From: JACVRX01 sp035697245
Lineage (GTDB): Bacteria; Actinomycetota; Actinomycetes; Jiangellales; Jiangellaceae
NCBI GenBank assembly: GCA_035697245.1
Contig: DASSDH010000254.1
Span: forward strand, 1 to 27,533
Direction: 5' to 3'
DNA: 27,533 bases
The stretch's first letter is position 1. Every line of letters begins with the position of its first letter. A program made the translations under genes and the position numbers. Under the pieces are notes generated by a model. That model worked only from the letters and a program-made list of their open reading frames with translations, did not search any database and was not told the origin of the DNA. Shown here one piece after another: positions 23,493 to 27,533 of this stretch.

Positions 23493-24092
23493 ATGGCCAC
23501 TTCCGAAACCAGTGAGCAGCGCGCCCAGCGCTTCGAGCGTGACGCGCTGCCCTTCCTGGACCAGCTCTACTCCGCGGCGCTGCGGATGACCCGCAACGCC
23601 AGCGACGCCGAAGACCTCGTCCAAGAGACGTTCGCCAAGGCCTACGCCTCCTTCCATCAATTCAAGGAGGGGACGAACCTCAAGGCCTGGCTTTACCGGA
23701 TCCTGACCAACACGTTCATCAACTCCTACCGCAAGAAGCAGCGCGAGCCACAGCAGAGTGCGTCGGAGGAAGTCGAGGACTGGCAGATGGCCCGGGCCGA
23801 GGCGCACACCTCGAGCGGCCTGCGGTCAGCCGAGGCGGAGGCGTTGGCTCATCTGCCCGATTCCGACGTCAAGAAAGCGCTGCAGCAGATCCCGGAGGAG
23901 TTCCGCATCGCCGTGTACCTGGCCGATGTCGAAGGCTTCCCGTACAAGGACATCGCCGAGATCATGGGCACGCCGATCGGCACCGTCATGTCCCGGTTGC
24001 ATCGTGGCCGCCGACAGTTGCGTGGCCTGCTCGAGGACTATGCGCGAGAGCGTGGGCTTGTGCCTGTTGTGCCGGAGGAGGTCGGAGGATGA
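23493..24092 (+). CDS. sigR: ECF sigma factor SigR/SigH (thiol-oxidative stress)
   Basis: A 199-residue ECF sigma factor that directs the disulfide-stress regulon (thioredoxin, mycothiol recycling, proteases). Region 2 (about 20-85) has SDAEDLVQETFAKAY and KAWLYRILTNTFINSYRK. Region 4 (about 125-180) has GFPYKDIAEIMGTPIGTVM and SRLHRGRRQLR. Identity as SigR rests on these blocks and on the overlapping rsrA. ATG 23493 gives the usual short form, with GATAAC at 23477-23482 as a possible housekeeping -10. The frame stays open back to GTG 23391, which would add 34 residues and matches the position of the SigR-dependent transcription start. The stop overlaps the rsrA ATG (ATGA). Confidence 0.95.
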   Translation: MATSETSEQRAQRFERDALPFLDQLYSAALRMTRNASDAEDLVQETFAKAYASFHQFKEGTNLKAWLYRILTNTFINSYRKKQREPQQSASEEVEDWQMARAEAHTSSGLRSAEAEALAHLPDSDVKKALQQIPEEFRIAVYLADVEGFPYKDIAEIMGTPIGTVMSRLHRGRRQLRGLLEDYARERGLVPVVPEEVGG

Positions 24093-24361
24093 GCTGCGGG
24101 CGCCCACACGAGACCGACTGTGCGGAGATCCTCGATCGGGTCTACCTGTTCCTCGACCGGGAGTTGGACGATGGGCAGGTCTCCTATGCAGCCGTCGAGC
24201 AGCACCTCGACGAGTGCGCACCGTGCCTGCGCAAATACGACCTCGAACGGGTCGTGAAGTATCTCCTTGCCCGGTCCTGTGGTTGTGAACGGGCTCCTGC
24301 GGAGCTTCGCCAGCGGGTGCTGACCCGTATCCAGCAGATCCGGGTCGAGATCATCGACTGA
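24089..24361 (+). CDS. rsrA: zinc-binding anti-sigma factor RsrA/RshA
   Basis: A 90-residue ZAS-family anti-sigma factor that binds SigR when reduced and releases it on disulfide formation. The zinc and redox residues are C11, H39, C43 and C46 in QHLDECAPC (HxxxCxxC). An extra pair C64/C66 near the C-terminus matches the additional cysteines of Streptomyces RsrA. The C-terminal helix RQRVLTRIQQIRVEI is typical. ATGA overlap with sigR gives stoichiometric synthesis. It converges on bL37 with 27 bp between stops. Confidence 0.95.
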   Translation: MSCGRPHETDCAEILDRVYLFLDRELDDGQVSYAAVEQHLDECAPCLRKYDLERVVKYLLARSCGCERAPAELRQRVLTRIQQIRVEIID

Positions 24362-24368
24362 GGCGCTA

Positions 24369-24387
24369 CCGCGGGCCGTCGCCGCGG
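24369..24387. terminator. short GC hairpin between rsrA and bL37
   Basis: CCGCGG (24369-24374) pairs with CCGCGG (24382-24387) around a 7-base loop. The 6-bp stem lies between convergent stops and could end transcription from both sides. It is weak evidence because CCGCGG is self-complementary and GC is high. Confidence 0.3.
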
Positions 24388-24388
24388 C

Positions 24389-24463
24389 TCAGGAGTTCGG
24401 GCGCTTGCCGTGGTTGGCGCGCTTGCGCTTGCGGGCCTTGCGCTTGCGGGACGCTCTCGCCAT
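24389..24463 (-). CDS. 50S ribosomal protein bL37 (24 residues)
   Basis: A 24-residue, strongly basic protein, MARASRKRKARK followed by RKRANHGKRPNS. The C-terminal ANHGKRPNS matches the actinobacterial large-subunit protein bL37, first recognised in mycobacterial ribosome structures and often missed by gene finders. Eleven of 24 residues are Lys or Arg. AAGGAG 11 bases before the ATG is a clear ribosome binding site. It lies 25 bp after the DUF5317 gene on the same strand and faces rsrA. Confidence 0.88.
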   Translation of the reverse strand: MARASRKRKARKRKRANHGKRPNS

Positions 24464-24488
24464 CTCGGGTCGAACTCCTTGATCGATG

Positions 24489-25094
24489 TCAGAGTGTGAC
24501 GGAGCCATGCGGCTCCGCTACGCGCTCCATCGTCTCATGACCGGCTGGGGCCGCATCCGGGTCCGGGTCCAGCCGTCGGCCAGTCATCCCCACGGTGACC
24601 GCCAGTGCCAGCCCGGCCGCGACGGCGACGTCACCGGGGCTGACGACTTCCGGGCGCGGCGGGAACGCGATGGGTACGGTCTTGCCGAGCCATGGCAGGA
24701 GTGTGTCCGGCCCCAGCTCCACCCGCTCGGTGGGTATCAGCAAAGCCGACGAGTCGGCGCCCGCTCGCTCGGCGGCCGCTAGGGACAACGGCATCGCCCC
24801 GTTCAGCAACAGGACCATTGCGTTGGCCGCGAGGCCGACAGCCACCAGGGCAAGCCCTTGAACAGCTCGGTTGACCCATGCGTAGAACGCGATCGTCAGC
24901 CAGGCCAGGCCGGACAGGATTCCGAGCATCGGCTCCCAGAGCAGCCCGGTCAGCACGCCAAGTACGTACAGGCTGATTGCGGTCAGCAGCAGACGGTTGC
25001 GGCGTAGCGGCACCCGCACCAGCCATGCCAGCCGGCCACCCCGGGCGTAGCCGAACATCACGCCGCCGGCCAGTGCCAACAGCACGAGGGTCAC
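24489..25094 (-). CDS. DUF5317 membrane protein
   Basis: A 201-residue protein with about five hydrophobic helices between 1 and 100 and one near 155-170. The signature LAANAMVLLLNGAMPLS (88-104) and the short lumenal or external loop with TERVELGPDTLLPWLGK identify the DUF5317 family. Function is unknown. GTG 25094 is chosen because the product then begins directly with a membrane helix (TLVLLALAGGVMFGYARGG), while the longer frame would run through the divergent biotinyl gene. It probably shares a transcript with bL37. Confidence 0.82.
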   Translation of the reverse strand: MTLVLLALAGGVMFGYARGGRLAWLVRVPLRRNRLLLTAISLYVLGVLTGLLWEPMLGILSGLAWLTIAFYAWVNRAVQGLALVAVGLAANAMVLLLNGAMPLSLAAAERAGADSSALLIPTERVELGPDTLLPWLGKTVPIAFPPRPEVVSPGDVAVAAGLALAVTVGMTGRRLDPDPDAAPAGHETMERVAEPHGSVTL

Positions 25095-25221
25095 AACCCC
25101 ATCGTCGCGCGTCGTGCGTTCCGGATGACCGCGCCACGCCCAGCGAGAACCGCTCGAGAGCCCGAGGCCGGCTCGTGGTGGAATGCCGGGGATCGCCGCC
25201 GAACCGATCGAGGAGCCTCGC

Positions 25222-25437
25222 GTGGCCGAGCTGGTCTGTGCCGAGATGGTGGCCAACGTCTTCTCCGTGACGGTTGCCGAAGGCGATTCGGTCGAGCCCG
25301 GCGCCATGCTGTTGGTGCTCGAGTCGATGAAGATGGAGATCCCGGTCCTGAGCGAGACCGGCGGCACGGTGACGGAGGTCAAGGTGCGCACAGGAGACGT
25401 CGTTCAGGAGGGTGACGTCCTGGTCGTCGTCTCGTGA
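25222..25437 (+). CDS. biotinyl-domain protein (TB7.3-like)
   Basis: A 71-residue stand-alone biotin carboxyl-carrier domain. K37 in LESMKMEIP is the biotinylation site, and the two half-barrels are visible as ANVFSVTVAEGDSVEPGAML and GGTVTEVKVRTGDVVQEGD. Length and linkage to sigR-rsrA match mycobacterial TB7.3, encoded beside sigH-rshA. GTG 25222 is supported by GAGGAG about 6 bases upstream. The carboxylase partner is not in this window. It faces the lysyl-oxidase gene, with 12 bp between stops. Confidence 0.92.
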   Translation: MAELVCAEMVANVFSVTVAEGDSVEPGAMLLVLESMKMEIPVLSETGGTVTEVKVRTGDVVQEGDVLVVVS

Positions 25438-25449
25438 ACGCCCGCGGGC

Positions 25450-26328
25450 TCAGGTCCCGGGTGTGCAGGTTCCGGTCGGATCCCGTTCGGCTACGTTGCT
25501 GGTGACCCGAACCGCGACGACCGCGGCGTTGTCCGTGTCGTCGGTCTCGAGGAGCAGCTCCAGCGGGTCCGCCTCATTGTGCAGGCAGTACAGCCCGTCG
25601 GGGAGATCCGGCGGTAATACCAGATGCTGGTCGGGCAGATCGGTGTCGTACACATCGGCCCAGCCGGGGGAGATGCCCTGCACCTTTTCCGGCCCGCAGT
25701 CCCCGTAATGCTGGGGGACGACGGCCCGGGACGCCGACGGTGTCTCGCGGTTGTCGCGCAGGCAGAAGCTGACCTTGTCGGATGCGACCAACGGTGAGCG
25801 CTCGCCCGGTCTGGTCACCGAATAGCGCGCCATCGCGTCGAAATGCCAGTGCCCGTGGGTCGGGTGGTCCAGCATGCACCCGCCCCGGCGGGTGGAGGTC
25901 CGGCGATCGACCGCTCGGTCGAATCGGGCATCACCGGCGACGTCGTGGTAGAGAACCTGGGATGCGTGGTGCTGCCCTGGCGGACAGGGCAGCAGCTCGT
26001 CGGGGATGACTTCGGCGGGGCCCACTCCGGCGTTGGCGATGATCGAGGTGAACCAGAGTTGACGCTGGCCGTCGGCGATCCGGATCCCCACGTCTTCCGG
26101 CGGCAGGCTCCGCAGGTTCGGCAGCAGCCGGGCGCTCACCGGCACCGGCCGGGGGTCGGGATAGTGCGAGGCTGGTGTCGCCGCCGCCGGCGTCGCTCTC
26201 TCCGTCTCGTGCCCGGTTGTCTTGCGCGACTGCCCGGGATCGGGACCGATTGTGGCGACGACCGCAGCGAGCATCACGCAGCCGCCGACAGCCACCCACG
26301 TGAACCCGGCCCGAGCACTTAGCTGCAT
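25450..26328 (-). CDS. membrane-anchored lysyl-oxidase-domain protein
   Basis: A 292-residue secreted or membrane-anchored protein. Residues 8-27 form a hydrophobic signal anchor, followed by a Pro/Ala/Thr-rich linker to about 70. The lysyl-oxidase domain follows, with copper ligands H158, H160 and H162 in HGHWHFDA, K185 in DKVSFCLRD, QGISPGWADVY (217-227) and LPDGLYCLHNEADP. K185 aligns with the lysine of the lysyl-tyrosyl-quinone cofactor, but the partner tyrosine of animal LOX aligns with A224. Catalysis may therefore differ, or the protein may be a copper-binding relative. Several cysteines fit an extracytoplasmic location. ATG 26328 is preferred because the signal anchor follows directly. 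Confidence 0.85.
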   Translation of the reverse strand: MQLSARAGFTWVAVGGCVMLAAVVATIGPDPGQSRKTTGHETERATPAAATPASHYPDPRPVPVSARLLPNLRSLPPEDVGIRIADGQRQLWFTSIIANAGVGPAEVIPDELLPCPPGQHHASQVLYHDVAGDARFDRAVDRRTSTRRGGCMLDHPTHGHWHFDAMARYSVTRPGERSPLVASDKVSFCLRDNRETPSASRAVVPQHYGDCGPEKVQGISPGWADVYDTDLPDQHLVLPPDLPDGLYCLHNEADPLELLLETDDTDNAAVVAVRVTSNVAERDPTGTCTPGT

Positions 26329-26417
26329 CTGCGCTGCTCCGTCCGACGCACAGCTCCTCACGGTACGCGAGCGGTCGAGCGTGACGACGGGTTCGAGCCG
26401 GGGACACACCACATGCG

Positions 26418-26456
26418 CCGACGCACCCGACCGCTCGGCCAGGTCGGGTGCGCCGG
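26418..26456. terminator. strong hairpin downstream of the 55-residue membrane protein
   Basis: A perfect 11-bp stem (26422-26432 with 26442-26452) around a 9-base loop extends by three more pairs past one mismatch. It lies 9 bp after the stop of the leftward small gene and upstream of the lysyl-oxidase gene, so it probably terminates the former. No T-tract is present. Confidence 0.55.
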
Positions 26457-26465
26457 GGTTAGACG

Positions 26466-26633
26466 CTAGAGGGTGGCGTAGGGACGGGACGGCAGGTCCA
26501 GGGACCAGCTGTCTTCGAGATTCGGCAGCGATGGGCGGCGTGGCCCGCCGTCGTCAACAAGCCATCGCGCCATGGCGGTTGCCGCTGCGACGACGAAGCT
26601 GACGATCAGGGCGATGAACAAGAATGTGGTCAT
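26466..26633 (-). CDS. small single-pass membrane protein
   Basis: A 55-residue hypothetical protein. Residues 1-25 (MTTFLFIALIVSFVVAAATA and onwards) are one membrane helix, followed by a polar, Pro-rich tail with DDGGPRRPSLPNLEDSW. I recognise no family. Support for it being real is the clear helix, the strong terminator-like hairpin just after it, and its divergent start from a repeat-rich promoter shared with a GlxA-type regulator. A longer upstream frame overlaps that regulator and was rejected. Function unknown. Confidence 0.55.
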   Translation of the reverse strand: MTTFLFIALIVSFVVAAATAMARWLVDDGGPRRPSLPNLEDSWSLDLPSRPYATL

Positions 26634-26654
26634 GGCTGAAAGTTTGCACTCAGT

Positions 26655-26705
26655 GACTTTCTGCCACAAGTGGCAGATCTGCCGTAGTCCATCGACTTTC
26701 TGCCA
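26655..26705. repeat. direct and inverted repeats in the divergent glxA-type promoter
   Basis: GACTTTCTGCCA occurs at 26655-26666 and again at 26694-26705, 39 bp apart. The first copy runs into a perfect palindrome, CTGCCA-CAAG-TGGCAG (26661-26676). The second is followed by an imperfect version (CTGCCA-AAGC-TGtGCC). The layout suggests operator sites for the AraC-type regulator encoded to the right. CACACT at 26715-26720 may be its -10. Confidence 0.55.
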
Positions 26706-26727
26706 AAGCTGTGCCACACTGTCAGTC

Positions 26728-27533
26728 GTGCTGACCAACGTTGCCGTAATCGCGCTCGACGGCGTGGCGCCGTTCGAGCTCGGCGTGCTGTGCGAGTCCT
26801 TCGGAGTCGACCGCTCGGACCAGGGGATTCCCCGGCTCGACTTCGCCATCTGTGCGCTGTCCGCTGGCTTGGTCCGGACCTCGATGGGATTCTCGATCAC
26901 GGTCGAGCACGGCATCGAGCGGCTGGCCGAAGCCGACCTGGTCGCCGTTCCGGCCGCGACTCGGGACCTTGCATATCCCGCAGAGGTCCTCGCCGCCTTG
27001 GCCGCCGCCGTGGACCGTGGCGCTCGGGTCATGTCGGTCTGCACCGGCGCGTTCGTGCTGGGCGCCGCTGGGCTCCTCGACGGCCGGCGGTGCACGACGC
27101 ATTGGCTCTATGCCGACGAGCTGGCACAGCGCTACCCGCTGGCCAAAGTGGACCCCAACGTGTTGTACGTCGATGACGACAGCGTGGTCACGAGCGCCGG
27201 TTCGGCAGCCGGTCTCGACGCCAGCCTCCATCTCTGGCGCACGGAGTACGGCGCGACGACTGCGGCGACGGTCGCCCGTCGAATGGTGGTGCCACCGCAC
27301 CGCGACGGCGGCCAGGCCCAGTTCGTCGAAGCGCCGATCCGCGCAACCAACGCTTCCACTCTGTCCGGTGTGCTCGACTACATGGCTGCGCACCTGCACG
27401 AGGAACTGACCGTCGAATCGTTGTCACAGCTGGCGAACATGTCGCCGCGGACGTTCGCGCGCCGGTTCCGCGCTGAGACGGGGACCACGCCCTACGACTG
27501 GCTGCTCGCCCGCCGGGTTTCAGCCGCGCAGCG
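26728..27533 (+). CDS. GlxA-family regulator (DJ-1/PfpI plus AraC), 3' end outside window
   Basis: Open for 268 codons to the window edge. Residues 1-170 form a DJ-1/PfpI (class I GATase-like) domain, opening with NVAVIALDGVAPFELGVL and carrying the elbow SVCTGAFVLGAAGLL with a Cys at the nucleophile position, then TTHW and SAGSAAGLDASLHL. The first AraC helix-turn-helix follows (LTVESLSQLANMSPRTFARR and FRAETGTTPYDWLLARR), and the second is cut off. GlxA relatives include Streptomyces AdpA. GTG 26728 is supported by CACACT at -13 to -8. It probably acts on the repeats just upstream. Confidence 0.9.
   Translation, partial: MLTNVAVIALDGVAPFELGVLCESFGVDRSDQGIPRLDFAICALSAGLVRTSMGFSITVEHGIERLAEADLVAVPAATRDLAYPAEVLAALAAAVDRGARVMSVCTGAFVLGAAGLLDGRRCTTHWLYADELAQRYPLAKVDPNVLYVDDDSVVTSAGSAAGLDASLHLWRTEYGATTAATVARRMVVPPHRDGGQAQFVEAPIRATNASTLSGVLDYMAAHLHEELTVESLSQLANMSPRTFARRFRAETGTTPYDWLLARRVSAAQ

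Overview
This window comes from a high-GC actinobacterial chromosome. The evidence is a WhiB-family protein, the thiol-stress sigma/anti-sigma pair sigR-rsrA, the 24-residue actinobacterial ribosomal protein bL37, a 71-residue biotinyl protein of the mycobacterial TB7.3 type, an IMPase-type histidinol-phosphatase (hisN), frequent GTG starts, many 4-base start/stop overlaps, and several genes whose -10 hexamer lies 7-12 bases before the start codon (leaderless transcripts). I cannot name the genus.

Region 1 (1-9,050). After the 3' part of dinB (DNA polymerase IV) lies the most unusual part of the window. Two back-to-back transcription units diverge from a gap of about 37 bp. Leftward are an ATP-grasp ligase, an S51/cyanophycinase-like serine peptidase and a large Fes-like esterase. 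Rightward are two more ATP-grasp ligases related to the first and an M20 metallo-dipeptidase. Every junction within a unit is a 4-base ATGA/GTGA overlap. A second, smaller esterase converges on the right-hand unit and shares a CTAG stop with it. Three ligases plus four hydrolases look like a pathway that builds and trims an amide- or peptide-linked small molecule or short polymer. No NRPS, PKS, precursor peptide or dedicated exporter is visible.

Region 2 (9,150-12,840). This holds a WhiB protein, an AI-2E-family membrane protein, and an ArsR regulator translationally coupled to an MFS efflux pump. The ArsR promoter carries two matching palindromes 42 bp apart, one on the -35 element and one on the start codon.

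Region 3 (12,840-25,440). This is the conserved actinobacterial sigR neighbourhood: hisN, DUF2231, an Asp-nucleophile alpha/beta hydrolase, rsgA-aroA, topoisomerase IB, DoxX, SRAP/YedK, an M14 aspartoacylase-like gene next to a GCS2 carboxylate-amine ligase, a Tex30/KANL3-like hydrolase, sigR-rsrA, bL37, DUF5317 and the biotinyl protein. A SigR-type promoter sits so that its transcript would begin at an upstream in-frame GTG, predicting an N-terminally extended sigma isoform.

Region 4 (25,450-27,533). This holds a membrane-anchored lysyl-oxidase-domain protein, a 55-residue membrane protein followed by a strong hairpin, and the 5' part of a GlxA-type (DJ-1/PfpI plus AraC) regulator. The last two diverge from a region with direct and inverted repeats. 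I found no tRNA, rRNA, CRISPR array, insertion sequence or prophage gene.
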